Source: Meira nashicola (taxonomy: Eukaryota; Basidiomycota; Exobasidiomycetes; Exobasidiales; Brachybasidiaceae). From it: a stretch of DNA of 64,000 nucleotides. The stretch's first letter is position 1. Each line of letters begins with the position of its first letter. Location of the stretch: NCBI GenBank assembly GCA_001600355.1, contig BCJU01000003.1, forward strand, positions 2,360,519 to 2,424,518, read 5' to 3'. The notes beneath the pieces are model-generated. The model was given only the letters and a program-made list of their open reading frames with translations. It did not search any database and was not told the DNA's origin. Shown piece after piece: positions 1-13,196 of the stretch. The position numbers were made by a program, and so were the translations under genes.

Positions 1-772
1 ATTTTTTGACTACTAGAATCTCCTAAGAAACAGGCACGCTGGAGAGAGCCTTAAACTTTCTGCATCTCAAACGAGCATCCTCACGTCTTGCAGTCCTCCG
101 TTTCTGATAAGGGGTCGGCATCAGCTCCCCGGCTAGATTATTTCTCTCATTTTGACTTGATGAGCAATACGACTGCATAAGACCGCTCTACATGCTCAAA
201 GTGATCGATTTTTTTACAATTACAGCCACAGACGCATTGGAACCGAAGCCTAGTTTAAAAAAGCTTGTGTACATACGTAGACTATACGATGAGGACTTAC
301 GCGGATACACTTCGCTGGCCTGAAGGTGTGTGAGCTATGATGCACTGCATTATGCGTTATGCATCTGGTAAGCATTTGCAAATTAAAACAACACGCGTTG
401 TTCATGGGATTTCTGGAACGCACAGGCAATTTTTCAACAGATCTTTCGCACCTTTACAGCCGGAATTGGCTGAAATTGGAAAAAATGTGCGGCGCTCCGT
501 TTTAAGGATGAAATAGAAGACGGCCCTTTTCTCGCATACATTCAACGTGAAGGAGCAGTAGCAGCAGCATCCTGAGTACATAATCAAACGTAAGGATTGG
601 AGTTTGCTGATTAGCTTCTCTAACCATCACCCTGTTTGCTTTACCATAGCTACGGTGTTGACTTGCTTTCATTGTGAACCTTTTAGAGAAAGCAACACTG
701 ATACTTAAAGGCACTCAAGCAATTCAGCTTTGAATAGGACAGCCAAAGAAGCGCAATTAACAAATATCAAAA
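1..772. other. intergenic; HOG1 5' flank
   Basis: No open reading frame in this stretch looks coding. It ends in the promoter and 5' leader of the kinase gene. A GC-rich core reading gcggcgct lies at 489-496 in otherwise AT-rich DNA; similar GGCGC cores recur upstream of several other genes here. Anything upstream of position 1 is unseen. Confidence 0.6.
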
Positions 773-1861
773 ATGGCATCTGCAGATTTTGCTCGTTTGA
801 GCATCTTTGGTACAGTGTTTGAAGTCACAACACGATATGTTGACCTTCAGCCTGTGGGTATGGGAGCGTTCGGATTGGTATGTTCGGCAAAGGATCAATT
901 GACAGGCACATCGGTTGCAATCAAAAAGATTATGAAGCCTTTCAGTACCCCAGTCTTATCCAAGAGAACGTATCGTGAATTGAAATTGTTGAAGCATATT
1001 CGACATGAAAATATCATTTCACTTTCTGATATCTTCATCTCTCCCCTTGAAGATATTTACTTTGTTACAGAGTTGTTGGGTACCGATTTGCATCGATTAT
1101 TGACAAGCAGACCTTTGGAAAAGCAATTCATCCAGTACTTTTTGTACCAAATACTAAGAGGACTTAAATACGTTCACTCTGCTGGTGTTGTTCATCGTGA
1201 TCTGAAACCTTCCAATATTTTGGTGAACGAGAATTGCGATTTGAAAATCTGTGATTTTGGTCTAGCTCGTATTCAAGATCCTCAGATGACAGGATACGTC
1301 AGCACACGGTATTATCGAGCACCAGAAATTATGCTCACATGGCAAAAGTACGATGTTGCGGTAGACGTATGGAGCGCAGGATGCATCTTTGCTGAGATGC
1401 TAGAGGGAAGACCACTCTTCCCAGGAAAGGATCATGTCAATCAATTCTCCATCATTACAGAATTGCTCGGTACACCTCCAGATGAGGTCATACAAACAAT
1501 TTGCAGCGAGAATACCCTACGATTCGTTCAATCTTTGCCCAAAAGACAACGTGTTCCCTTCTCACAAAAGTTCAAAAATCAAGATCCACAAGCATTGGAT
1601 TTACTAGAGAAGATGCTTGTATTTGACCCACGAACAAGAATCACTGCAGCACAGGCATTGTCTCACCCATACCTTGCACCTTATCACGACCCTACCGATG
1701 AACCTGAAGCTGAAGAAGCATTTGATTGGAGTTTCAACGATGCCGATTTACCTGTTGATACATGGAAAGTGATGATGTACAGCGAAATTCTGGATTTCCA
1801 TAACATCGATGACGCTCAAGGGCAAAGTGCGGGACCCGTTCCACCTCAAGCAAACGCATAG
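773..1861 (+). CDS. HOG1: Hog1/p38-type stress-activated MAP kinase
   Basis: A 362-residue Ser/Thr kinase that acts at the end of the high-osmolarity/stress phosphorelay and moves to the nucleus when activated. Visible elements: the glycine loop around residues 28-36, VAIK lysine at K51, HRDLKPSN catalytic loop at 141-148, DFG at 161-163, and the dual-phosphorylation motif T173-G174-Y175. TGY is diagnostic of the p38/Hog1 class rather than the TEY of ERK types. After the kinase core comes the acidic common-docking segment ([10 protein letters not shown], about 306-315). The C-terminal block [16 protein letters not shown] is typical of basidiomycete Hog1. The length fits the family (about 350-370) and the gene is uninterrupted. 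The ATG at 773 is the first in frame and gives the expected short N-terminus. It converges on the RWD-domain gene. Confidence 0.97.
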   Translation: MASADFARLSIFGTVFEVTTRYVDLQPVGMGAFGLVCSAKDQLTGTSVAIKKIMKPFSTPVLSKRTYRELKLLKHIRHENIISLSDIFISPLEDIYFVTELLGTDLHRLLTSRPLEKQFIQYFLYQILRGLKYVHSAGVVHRDLKPSNILVNENCDLKICDFGLARIQDPQMTGYVSTRYYRAPEIMLTWQKYDVAVDVWSAGCIFAEMLEGRPLFPGKDHVNQFSIITELLGTPPDEVIQTICSENTLRFVQSLPKRQRVPFSQKFKNQDPQALDLLEKMLVFDPRTRITAAQALSHPYLAPYHDPTDEPEAEEAFDWSFNDADLPVDTWKVMMYSEILDFHNIDDAQGQSAGPVPPQANA

Positions 1862-2309
1862 AAACCTTCCAATTTGACCAGATTATAATTCTTTTCAAGT
1901 CTCTCCCCTACACCAGCAAGTCTTTGTAATGTATTCGCCCAATTCCTATCATGCTCTCCATCGCCAGAAAAGCGCATACACCTACTTGACACGTGCACAC
2001 GACCGGTGATTTGCAAGATCGTTTCTCCCCTTTTTGCACTTGTCAACAACTCGAATTAATATTCGCTCGCTTCAATCTATCGGGTTTTGATCAACCATAT
2101 CAAGCATCCTGCTTGTCGTTGCGCTTCACTTATGGTTTATTGCACAATTTTCTCTCCCTCACAAACACGCTCAAGAAGTAAATCAAAGTCACCCAGGATG
2201 AAAAGAATTCGAGGTTAAAAATTTATAAATATAGTATACAAGATTTTATCATACACGAGTAATATCCATTATAAGCATATTTTCTGATTGTATTAAGTCT
2301 GTGTTCTCT
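1862..2309. other. convergent 3' flanks of HOG1 and RWD gene
   Basis: AT-rich, no supported gene. It contains the 3' untranslated regions and polyadenylation regions of two convergent genes. A 62-codon open frame at 1993-2181 has no recognisable content and is not called. Confidence 0.5.
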
Positions 2310-3311
2310 TTAAGATCGTAAATTCAAAGCAAACATTAATTCGTCTTCTGGTATGCCAGACTCCCGAAGTCTGTTTGAAGTAGAACATGTGTGTGAGTTG
2401 CAAAATATAGAAAACTCATCATATAGAGCAACTACTTACCTTTGAACAAGCTCGCCTCCCGTCTCAACTTCATCCATTGACGTTCGCACCACGTCTGATG
2501 GAGTTTTATTGTTAGCAGAATGTATCTTGGCCAAGTTGCATTGTCGGATTGCCAGTGAATGTACATTTTCTGCACTTTGTGATTCACTTCGTTCAAACGT
2601 GTAAGGTGTTTCTGTTTTGACAGTGATTGCGTGCCATTGAAGAGCTTTAATCCTTCGAACAATCTCTTCAACATCTTCTCGCATGCCTTCAAAACATAAA
2701 AAACCCGGATATCCGCTTTTCACCAATCCATAAATCTGAAGTTCAGAACACCATTTGTTCATATCACGTTTCTTGGAAGGTGCTTTTAAATGATGGGTCC
2801 AAAAGATCACACGTAACATTTCCACTTTAGTTGGCTGATTTGCCTTATTTTCAACCGCATGTGAATTTTCAATAGAAGGTTGTGATGATGTATCAGTTTG
2901 AAGCGGAATCTCTGTCGTCATGTAGGACTGTAGACCGGTATATACATCAAACACGATATTGTCAATCTTTTCTTCTTTTGCTTTCTTATAAAGGCTTTCC
3001 AGCGTCGCAATTGTCTTTACCCCTGCGCTTTTGCTCAGAGAAGGGCCATGTAAACCTATCTGCGGCTCATATACTTTCGAAACCATTTTTGTTCTTACAT
3101 CAAGCCAAACATCAGGCAATAATAGAACTCGATATGCTAGTACATCCAATTCGACATTTTGAGAAAGTACTTCTTCCGCTGTCGTTCCTTCTTCGCATTT
3201 TGTTACTATCCCTTCAAATTGTTGTATTTCTGCATCAGAACCTTCCCAATGAAATTCTTCTGAACTTGTTGATGCCCGTATAAGGATGACATCTTCGATT
3301 GCAAAGCTCAT
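2310..3311 (-). CDS. RWD domain + DUF1115 protein (RWDD2-like)
   Basis: Two exons by my splicing: 3311-2440 and 2370-2310, joined across a 69-nt intron (2439-2371; donor GTAAGT, acceptor CAG), giving 310 residues. Without the intron the frame stops immediately after the donor, so the last 19 residues come from exon 2. The N-terminal part (about 1-120) looks like an RWD fold. The C-terminal part carries the DUF1115 signature seen in RWDD2A/B: FWTHHL at about 170, then a W-x-L segment, then SGYPGFLCFEG. This conserved pair of domains is known across eukaryotes, but its biochemical role is poorly defined; RWD domains generally bind proteins. The start ATG at 3311 is 517 bp from the divergent TFIIIC gene. 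Confidence 0.85.
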
Positions 3312-3828
3312 AAAGCTACTCGATGGCCAAAGAGAGTGTTATGGTAGCTTGAGAAGGTGCAACGTCGTTTCTCCACTTCGTATCCTGCATTTCCTGAACC
3401 TCTGTTTCGTTCTTACCCACTTGTACGCACGCGTCTTCGTGTTACTTTTTCTCAGGCATGCATGCAGGTAGATTAATTTACAATTTTTCGGCTCGCGTCT
3501 TTATAGGGATACTGTATGCACTGTCTTGGCTTTTGCCAAAAGAAAGTTAACATTTCTCATCTAACTCGATGCTCAAACGGTCATCATCAGGTCTATCGGT
3601 CTGAACACAAAAGTACATTGCACAGTACAGATTTTTTATCTACGTTGATATATGAAGCACAAGCATATTTGCGTTATATTTGAAGCACAATCTAACATCA
3701 ACAAGAGGCCACTCCTTATCTGTGCACATTCATCGCTCATCTCAGACGACCAATTCAGCTCCGTTTCTGAGACTTGATGATCTCAATTGGCATTTCCAAA
3801 TCTATGCTTTTAAGAATGGAATGATAAT
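3312..3828. promoter_or_regulatory. divergent promoter, RWD gene / TFIIIC subunit
   Basis: A 517-bp interval between two divergently transcribed genes, AT-rich and without coding potential. It must hold both promoters; I see no distinctive operator. Confidence 0.45.
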
Positions 3829-6800
3829 ATGATTACTGAATTAGCAAGATATTTGGTAGAGCAGATTGCTGCTGATGGAGATGAAGGTGAGTGTATGATC
3901 TCGATGCGTGGGGCAGAGTTATCTTTTTGATTTGTATCATGCATTCATGATGTTGTTGTCGTCATTGGTGAAGATTGATCACGATCTCATTAGTGCGAAT
4001 TTAACGACAAATGTATTGATCTGAGTTGATTGAATTGTTCATCATGACAAATGTTGGCATTTCGTCAATCAACCATCAAGAAGGTACAAGTTCGAATACT
4101 CTTAAAGACGATCAAATGATGCAAAAGTACTCTACGCGCGCTTACGCATTTAAGCACGCGCGGAGGCACACTAATAGTTTGCGGCTTCGATTAGGGTTTT
4201 GATGGACCGAAGTTTTGGCTTTATACTGACACCAAACCTTTCCCCCTTGTTTATGAGAAAAGGTTCATCTGTTGAACGTTTACATAAATTTATCGATGAA
4301 TATGAGATTCAACATAATGAAGCAAAAGAAGGGGAGAAGGTACGATTTGATCCTCTTACACGAAATTATGCGATCGCAATCGTATTACAGCACCCTACTA
4401 TTCACGCTGGAGGCTTTATCGGCTCTTCATCCCTTCTTCTCAAACAAGAGAAATCAAGTGGAGCTCGAAAAATTAAAGGTGACGATGATTCAGATGAAGA
4501 ATATGATATGAATGTAGAACAAGCAGGAACGTTAGGAACAATTTCACAGCTTTCAAAAGCACTTATCAATGAGGATATCGAAGCCCGTGAGATTGATTTT
4601 GTCACTCTTCAAGAAAGGCATGGGGATAAGCTACGCCTTTTCGCCGATGAGAATGCAATCTCACGGGCGATAACGGGAAACAAGTCTCAATTGAATACAG
4701 CTTTGCGGGCTATCATGCTGTATATCATGCGTCAAAGAGGAGAAGGTGCTTCATTTCCTCAAATTATGTCCAATCTCAAGATAACAAATTCAAATTTATA
4801 TTTACAAATGCTTCACTTATTGGATAAAAAATTGGTCTATAAGCTAAAGAGTAGAGTTCACAACCATCTCATTGCAAGAAAATTTGCCCATCTCAGCTCA
4901 TACTACAATTCACACGAAATGATCCTCGATGGCAATACCGAAGAAGGTGAAGATCAGGTAAATGTCAAGGAAGAAGAACACAATATTGAAGAAGACGTGA
5001 CATTGCAGCATGTGACAGAGGAAGATATGGCAGGCCAAATGACCCTACAAAATGACGAAGAAGTTGACGCAAGCAGGACAGGAGCGGAAGATGATCCATA
5101 TGAAGAGATATATGAAGACATCAAAGGGGATCAGTTTATCGAGCAACCATCTGCTGGAGAATTGATCACTCATGGAGGCACTTCCGCATACCCACAACTA
5201 CAAAGCGAAGATGCTATGGCTGCTCTGACAAACAATAAGGCGCGAATGTGTGAACGTATACTACGTTTACTCGTCGAATCGCCGAAAGGCATCATTTTAC
5301 GTCAGGGCCTTTCATTTCGAATCGGATTACCACAAAATTATATGCAACATGGACGTGCGGTCGTTCGAGCCATAGAGGAAATGCGAAAGACTGGTTGGAT
5401 ACAATGTCGCATCTTCATGATCGAGATGAATGGAACACCGCAGAAAAGACGGTGCTTGGTCTTGACCGAGGAAGGTATTGCTCATCATCGTCGTCATAGG
5501 ACGTCCGCCCACGAGAAGCACATCAGCTCTCTACAAGCAAAACTGCAAGCACAAGCAGAGACATACGGCCAAAGTGCAATTATGGCCGAAGTTCCCTTCG
5601 AAAGACAACTGATAGAGGAAATTGCACGCTCAGGTCCGAATGGAACAACGATTGAGGATTTGAATCGCTTCTTTGGCGGTAACGAGCAACGCAGACGCGA
5701 TATCGACCGAATTCTCAACACCGCAAAGACACAATTGGTGCTTCCTCAATATTCGGACTTATTCATATCTTCTGCTTTGGGCCAAGTAGGAAGGAAAAGA
5801 ATTGGTAGATTTAGAGTACAACAATGGCTCTCATATCAACTTTCAGGCAAAGCGAGCGCAGAAAAGTTGAAATTAGCAAATCTAAGGTCAGCTATCGATA
5901 ATATGCCTGAAGTTCGATTGAAAGAAAGTGATGTAGACACGTTTGTGCGTGACAGCAATAGGCCAAAAACGCGGGGCCCTGGCAAAAAGCAAGCATCCTC
6001 TGTACAATCAACTCCTTCGAAACCTAAAGGGAGACCCAGAAAAGATTATTCCAATAAAGCTCTGGCGGCTGCTGCTCGCTATCGTGCCAAAAGGGGTGTG
6101 CCTGATGAGGATGGTAATAGTTTGCAGGGTTCTCCTTCAACATCTCAAATAACTCCGGCGAAGCGAGGACGACCTCGAAAGCGACCAAGAATCGAAAGCG
6201 AGTCCGGAGCAGAAGGGACGACGCAGGACAACGAGATGACGAATACGAACTATCTTGATGAATCACACAATACCCCACAATCTGTGACAGGAGCTGCTGA
6301 TGCGACAATAACATCTACCGTCGATGAAGCAGATAAAGATCTCGATGAGGGTACACTTGCAGCTGAAGACGAAGAAAGGGAGGAGGTGGAGGTGGAGGAA
6401 GAAGAAGAAGAAGAGAAAGAAGAAATTTCAATTGAGCAAACCCTCAAAGAAGAGGAGAGTCCTGATCGAACAATCGAGATTGTCACAGTGGGTGGAAGCA
6501 AGCCTAACAGCACGGCTCGATTTAATGTATCAATGCAAGCCAAGTATGAGGTTCTCTTGGAATTCTTTGAAAAGGTTCAATGTCTTATTGCTAGGAGATT
6601 CGATAGAGAGTATTCCGAATTCGTTGCAAATGCAAACATGTCTGAATTCAAGCGGAAGAATTGTAAAATGGATATAAAGGTACGGAACAAGCTGCTCAAT
6701 GCTCTGATCGAGAATGGAAAGATTGAACGTCAATTTACTTCTATGAAGGCTACAAAACGAGAAACCAAACAAACTCTTTTCTTCTTGAAAGGTCTTTCTA

Positions 6801-9800
6801 GTCAAAGTGTTCATGAATACTTGGAGAAGGTGAAGCAGAACAATTGGCTGGATCATAGTCGACCGAATGACAGAAAAGAACGTTACGTCTCGGATAACAC
6901 TGTTTTGAAAGAGGGTGATTTGGAGATTCCCGCTCCAGGCTCATTGACGGGAACGTATCGCATGAACTTTGTCACAGACAGTCTGGACGATCTCTTGTCC
7001 AATCCTAAATATCGTGCGCAGCTTGCCAAGTATACTCATATCAGATCATCCTTTACAGGTCGATTTGATGGGTTGGTTGCTCGAGCGAAATTGGTACATC
7101 AAGAAACTTGGAAAATGCTCAATTTTCCCAGCGAGGAAATGAAGCAATTCATCAAGAGTAACAACAATGTGGTCGATTTAGCCTGTTGGGCTAGCATGCC
7201 AACATTACAATCGTACCTACGGCTTGCCATTACACCTCAAGATAATCTCCTTCTCTCATCCAGTCAGAATGCCAGAGCTCTTGAACAACCTCTTGCAAAT
7301 TTGGATGAAAGGCTTCGCGAGTCCCTCGAATTGAGCAATGATGGCGGAGGCGCGGGATGTCGTCGAACTTTGTCTCCGGTCATGAAGTTTCTTTGCGATA
7401 TGGAGCTTGCGGTACCAGTATCGTATAACGGCCATGATTTTTCTCCGATTGGATGGAATGAGGATCACATGCTCTATCGATTTGCATCAGTATTTGAGAA
7501 GCCGATTTGGGAAGGCCACTTCGAGCCACGGCGGGATCAGTTTAGCTTCAAGAGTGAAAGTGATGTAAATCGTTTTTGGAGCAGGTTGTACGAGTATCGG
7601 AAAGGAAAAATTACCATCCAAGACGAACCAACTAACTCGGACGATCCAGAGGAGATTAAATGGATTAACAATACAAAACTTCTCAAATTTGTACCGGCTT
7701 GGGATACATCATATCGATTATTCAAACCTCAGAGAGTATTTATTGAGCAAGCTCGTCTCTTGGGCATCACTGCAAGTCACATTGATGATCACGTCATGAT
7801 GAAAAAATTGAGCTATGCTAGTCTAACACCTGTTATGTTTGTCCAGCGTCATCTACGTGGAGTCTTTGGATTATCAGAACCAAATAAAGCGGAGTTGAAT
7901 CGAACGAAAAAAGATATGCAATCTATAATTCGCAAGTTTTCACGAGGAGAGAGAGCCCAAACCCGCAAGCGGACGACAGGACCATTGACCCTAACTCAAG
8001 TCAAAAGACAAGAGAACAGAATCAAGAGAAGGGCAAGACAATTGCGCGAAGAGCGCGGACACGAATTCGATCGTCTTCTTGAATCTTTGTTCTTACAATA
8101 TGAAATGGGAGAAGAAGATCGTGATCAATTCACCAAAGGAATGGCTGCTGCTCGTGAAGCATATGCGAAAGGTGCCCCTAACATGAACATAGATGAGGTT
8201 AAAGGAATGTTGCAAGCGATTCAGACTTTCTATGAGACAGGAGAAATGGGCACTTATCGATCAATGGTACGTAGAAAGGAACCATACAAGAGGGACAGGA
8301 GAAAGGCACATCGAATCATTATATCGAAATTCGACGAAAGAAGAAAGTCTCGCAAGTCTGTCTTTGAATGGTCGCCTGAATCTGATGAGCTTCTGCGTGA
8401 TTGTTGCGTGATTCTAAGGGCTCGCGATCAATACCGCCAGCCCACTGGAACGGTTCGCAAGAATTGGAAAGCACTATTACGCATTTTTCCTTTATGTTCA
8501 ATGAATGCGCTTCACAAACGATTTGAAAAATTGAAAAGTGCAGTGGGAGAGGAAGCTTACCTTGCTCAATTGGAGGTAGAATGGAAAAAGTTATGGTTTA
8601 CTTTTCGTCAGACTGACGTTCTACCAGACTACGATCCAAAAGATGCTGTTGCTTTTGATCTGCAAGTACATGTCGATTTTCTGAGGGAAAGGATTGACAA
8701 GTTCGCTGTATTGGAAACGCTTAGAAGTGGTACAAACGAATCGTTGCCATTGGACGTTCAAAGTATTGATATGCTCTACGATCTGGATCGTCCATCACAC
8801 ACACATCTCGTCTATGACAATTACAATGTTATCACAAGACATTTCGTGGGAGATGGGACAAGTGATTTGAGATCGGATTACCTTGTTCGCGCAGCATTTT
8901 CGACGCTCATGCTAGACGGTACACTAGCATCAAGCAATCCTGAGCAAGACCAACAATGGACGTTTGAGAGCAAGAAAAAGTTGCAAATGGCCTTTGCACT
9001 AAAAAGAATGCTATTGAGTACCTCAGACCAATCATATGATGAAGAAATTTCGCAGAAGCTTAAAGAGATCAATGATATCGAGGAGGAGGATATCAAGCAA
9101 GCCAGAAATCATCTTGTCTCTGCACGTCTTTGTAAGCCGAAAGAGCGTGAAGAAGGTAGACAAGTGGAAGGCGATCCAGATCAATGGACTAGTGAATGGA
9201 ATACTTTCATCAACGATCAAAACTTTGAAACAATTCCTGTTTGGCAAATTACGGAAAGCGCAATAGAGCATGCCAAAGCTCTCTCCACAAGAGACCAAAA
9301 CGGGATGGCAGAAGGACTTCTGGAAGTTTACCGTGCTTCGGGTAATTTCGAAACGGCTGCCGGCATTCTCCTAGCCGATAAAGGTGAAGTAGATGTGGAA
9401 ATCGATTTGACGCCTGTCTTAGGTCTCAGCACTAATCGACTTTTTAATGCCAAAAAGACAAGGGATGTGGAGCTCGAAGTACCAGTGAAAGTAAAGGCTG
9501 AACAAGATGAATCATTGAGCAGCATATTGCATAATATTAGCAGAAAGCATGAGGATCTTTTGGAAAATCTACCAAAAGAAGAATCTGCGCTAGAATGGGC
9601 CAAGGATAATTCTGACATTGCAAAGAAAGCGATTCGTTGGGAAAAAGCATGCAATTCATGGTTGAAAGAAAACGGACTTGCTGAAGAAAATATGTCGGAA
9701 GCGACGGCAATTCTAGAACATCTAAAGTCTGCTGGGCCAGAAGGTGTAACTCGATCTGAGTTGAAATCGATCTATACAGAAGAAGGTTTCTCGTTGGAAT

Positions 9801-10258
9801 TGATGGCAGATCTGATTGTCGAATTACTCAAATTTTCTCCTTCTCTTGCTTTTGAGGCAGGCTGGGATCATTCAAAGCTTGTTGCATCAATCTACGTGAA
9901 CGACTGGAAAATGAATGTTTTGGATAAGTCGCAAAGATCTGAAACGGCAATCATTCCTCGTCCCTGGCTTGACATGTTTGGAACACCGATTCAGAGGATC
10001 TGGCATGATTGTTGTGCTTTGGTATTACAAGCAATTACTATCAATCCAGGTTTATCGATGACTCAACTTGTTGTTCAATTGCAAAAAGAAGGAGCATTAA
10101 CTAGGATGGATGTTTGCTTTTTGATTCGATGCGCTCATCAAGAAGGACTGATCGAATTTGTATCAGCCTATGATCCCACACGAATTGGCGAAAAGGTATA
10201 TTGGATGGCAAGCAACGATGATGAAGTGGGTTTAGTGAATAAAGATTGTTTGATATAA
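3829..10258 (+). CDS. TFC3: TFIIIC largest subunit (B-block binding, Tfc3/Sfc3/GTF3C1-like)
   Basis: The subunit of RNA polymerase III factor TFIIIC that binds the internal B box of tRNA genes. My model joins a short exon 3829-3886 (19 codons plus 1 nt; donor GTGAGT) to 4263-10258 across a 376-nt intron, giving 2017 residues. The junction restores a smooth N-terminus (IAADGDEG then SSVERLHKFI), the helix-turn arrangement expected at the start of this family. The open frame continues upstream of 4263 but has no good ATG-led sequence there. The B-block winged helix lies at about 165-235 (LRAIMLYIMRQRGEG onward). Two AT-hook motifs (GRPRK) are at about 610 and 655, followed by a run of glutamates at about 720-745 encoded by a purine-rich repeat (6381-6425). 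The rest is the long helical C-terminal body. No other intron. The intron is the least certain part, because a small extra exon inside it cannot be excluded. Confidence 0.88.
4134..4162. repeat. imperfect GC-rich inverted repeat
   Basis: Arms acgcgcgctta (4134-4144) and taagcacgcgcg (4151-4162) can pair with a two-base bulge around a six-base loop. The element sits inside the proposed first intron of the TFIIIC gene, about 100 bp before the second exon. It could be a promoter element, if transcription starts downstream of the small first exon, or a chance hairpin. Confidence 0.45.
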
Positions 10259-10341
10259 TTATCTACTTTGTACATTACAGTAACCTTGACCGATGTATAT
10301 TATTACAGAATGCGAAAAAAATGTATATTTTACAGAATTGA

Positions 10342-13196
10342 TCAATTCTCCTCATCTTCATCTTCATCATCCTCATCTTCCGCAGCTCGACGTTTCTCAT
10401 CAAGCGCGGCTTGTCGGATATCCTCATCGTTAAGATGTAACTTTCCTCTCTTATGTGCAGCTCCTGGGCCAGATGCAGCTTGTGAGATTGCAGCCTGTTG
10501 AGCAGCTTTGCGACGTAATCTATCAACAGAAGTGCCTTGATCTTCTGCATTTGAAGCGGAGGCACTAGTGGCGGCAGAATTACCTTCCGTATCCCAATCT
10601 AGAATCATATGACGTCCTAACAAGTGACTGTGACGTAAGGCCTGATATGCGTTCAAAGCTTCGTTTCGATTAACAAATTCCAAGAAACCGAAACCACGAG
10701 CACCACCTGCCGTTCCACCTATAGATGACATTCCCTTTCTTGGTACACGCACAGATTTTAGCTTTCCATGAGCAGCGAATAAAGCTCGAACATCTTTCTT
10801 GGTTGCCTGGAACGGCAAATTTTTGACAATCAATTTGGCGGAAGGAGCACTTGTTCGTTCTTCATTTGTAGATTTACCGCTTACTGCTTCATCATCTGCA
10901 TCATGACCACGTTTGGCAAATGTGACAGTGAGCAAATGACCGTCCAACATGGACTTGTCCATCACTTTTTGTGCGATACGTGCAGATTCGATCGATCGGA
11001 ATCCAACAAAACCAAAACCCATGCTCAATTTTACCTCACCCTTACCATCACGTTGACGAACAGATCTCTTTTGAACTCGAACAAAAGTAACATCTGAAAG
11101 TTTGCCAAATGCTGAAGTAAGACGTTCATCAGTCGTGGAGAAAGAAAGATTCTTGACGAATAATGTAGCACCGGCAGCAGCTGTCCCTTCTGTCGGCACT
11201 TCGGCAGAGTTTGCACTGACGTTCTTTGTGCTGGCGTTTTGTGTTTGCTCTTCTTTCGCTTGATCGCTTGCGTCATTAGCAAGATCTGAAGTCTTTGGCT
11301 TGCTTCCGATGATACCAACAGGTGCTTTTTCCAAATATAGAACAGAATTACCTAAACGCTTATACGCCAAAGATCTAAATGCGACCTTTGCCTCACCAGG
11401 TAATTGCATTTCAACGATTGCTATAGTTCCACTTGGGGGCATCACAGTCCTTTCTACAGCGCCATGCTTCTCAAACATGGATTGTAGAACTTCAGAACTC
11501 GTCCCGTACGGAATATTCTTGACGAGAATGACTGTGTCTGATCGCTTTTGCTTTTGCACACCTTCAAAAGCATCTACATTGATTCCTTCTCCTTTCAAGA
11601 AGTCTCTCGTCTCATTGATCACACTTGTCTCTGCTAGGGCTAATCGGACAGCTGGACTGACAGAAGCATTTTGCTCTCCATCTTGCGGGTTCAAGATATC
11701 AGTCTTTTCGATTCCCAAACGAGCTGCTACGCTGCTTGCAACTGCATCCGAGCTCATGTATAAAGTATTCCAATTAAAATCTTTGGTTGCATTTGCCTTC
11801 AAATCTTGCTTCTTCTTCCCCTTCAATGTGCTAGGCTCAGCAGTATTCTCACTCTTTTGAGCAGCTGGCAAGATGTGTAGTAATCTGCCTTGAAATGTAT
11901 GACCGTCTGCAGCTCGGAAGGCGGATAACGCATGTGCTGGTTCATTGAATGTGACGAATGCAATTCCTTTTGGTTTCTTGGTTGTCTTGTCTAGCGTGAT
12001 GTGTGCCTAAGGTCGGAATAAATAAGAACACTTTTTGTCAGCATACATTCATTCTCTTTATCAATCGCACTAATGATCAGAAAAATAGACTATTGTTACT
12101 AGCAAATGTCTCCCAGTACTTTTCTCCTCTCAGACACAATTGTGTCTTCTAGGTTGTCCCTATACTTTTGTTCATCATTTCAGCACACATTTGTGCTTCT
12201 TATTTTGGAAAAGATACTTACCTGTGCAACTTGTCCAAACTTAGAAAAGTATTCTTCCAAATCATCTTCGACAGTCTCGAATGGAAGATTTCGGACGAAC
12301 AATCTTCCGCTTTCCATGATTGAGTCAACATCTTCCTGATCTTTCTTTGCTTTCTTCTCAAGCGCTTTCTTCTGTCGTTCTTGCTTCTGCGCCTCTTTCT
12401 CATCAATCTCATCAATCTCCTCTTCTTCGCTTTCTACAGAAGCAACGGGTTCATCCTTTTCTTCCTTTCCAGCATCCTCATCATCAGATTGTTCGAATGC
12501 TTTCTCTTCTTCTTCCAAATCTGCACCAACCTTTCTTTTCATACGCTTGTACATGTATTCAAGATCGGTCATTCCTTCGTCATTGACGGCTGAATCCACA
12601 GCGATCTCTTTCTCTGCCTCTTCAGCCTCCCTTCTAGCACTTGCTTCACCTTCGTCTTCTTTTGTGGATTTTCTCTTTTTGGCAGCTTTAGGTGATTCTT
12701 CTGAGAATGTCGCTGGATCTAGTGCAGCATCCGCATCTTGATTTTCTCCGTTTCCCCATGCTTTTCGTTTCGAACGAGGTTTCATAACTTCCATGAATTC
12801 TTCAAACGAGATTGCTTTTGATGAAGCGGATGACTTTTTAGTCTCTTCACCATTTTTTTCATCTGTATTTTCGAATTTTGCATTCCTGTTTTCCAACACA
12901 ACACCTTGTCCTCTTTTACGGGCTTTTTCTTCCTTTAAAGCTTCATCATTTATTGCTCTTGCTATGCTAACATTTATTCTTGCAGTATCAATAAATGTTT
13001 TATCAAAGTATCTTTGCGCTTCAATAGCATTTTCTTCTTTCTTGAAACCCACAAAACCAAACCTTCTTGATGTTCCATCTGGCCTTCTTACAATCTTTAT
13101 ATCTGTAATTTCATTTCCGATATGAGCACCAATGTGTTGCTTCAATCGCTTCTCATCAAGGTAGTCCGGTATATTCTTGACAATTATTCGAGACAT
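10342..13196 (-). CDS. MRD1: Mrd1/RBM19, five-RRM pre-rRNA processing factor
   Basis: Two exons: 13196-12222 (325 codons, phase 0) and 12006-10342, separated by a 215-nt intron (12221-12007; donor GTAAGT, acceptor TTAG). The product is 879 residues, close to yeast Mrd1 (about 890). Five RNA recognition motifs can be located: about 3-80 (IIVKNIP, FGFVGF), 297-372 (LFVRNLP, GIAFVTF, crossing the splice junction), 483-554, 606-689 (LFVKNLS, GFGFVGF) and 715-798 (LIVKNLP, GFGFLEF). A long acidic/lysine-rich linker separates RRM1 and RRM2. This arrangement is diagnostic of Mrd1, which associates with the 35S pre-rRNA and U3 snoRNA in the nucleolus and is needed for the early cleavages of the 18S pathway. 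The extreme C-terminus is Asp/Glu-rich. The gene converges on the TFIIIC gene with only 83 bp between stop codons. Confidence 0.94.
12132..12147. repeat. perfect 16-bp palindrome in MRD1 intron
   Basis: The sequence agacacaattgtgtct reads identically on both strands. It lies within the MRD1 intron, which is about three times longer than most introns in this window. No function can be assigned from sequence; a dimeric protein-binding site or chance are both possible. Confidence 0.6.

Noticed and set aside
11300..11860. 186-codon frame antisense to MRD1
   Set aside because: It lies fully opposite the MRD1 region spanning RRM3, has no domain, and is best explained as a shadow frame.
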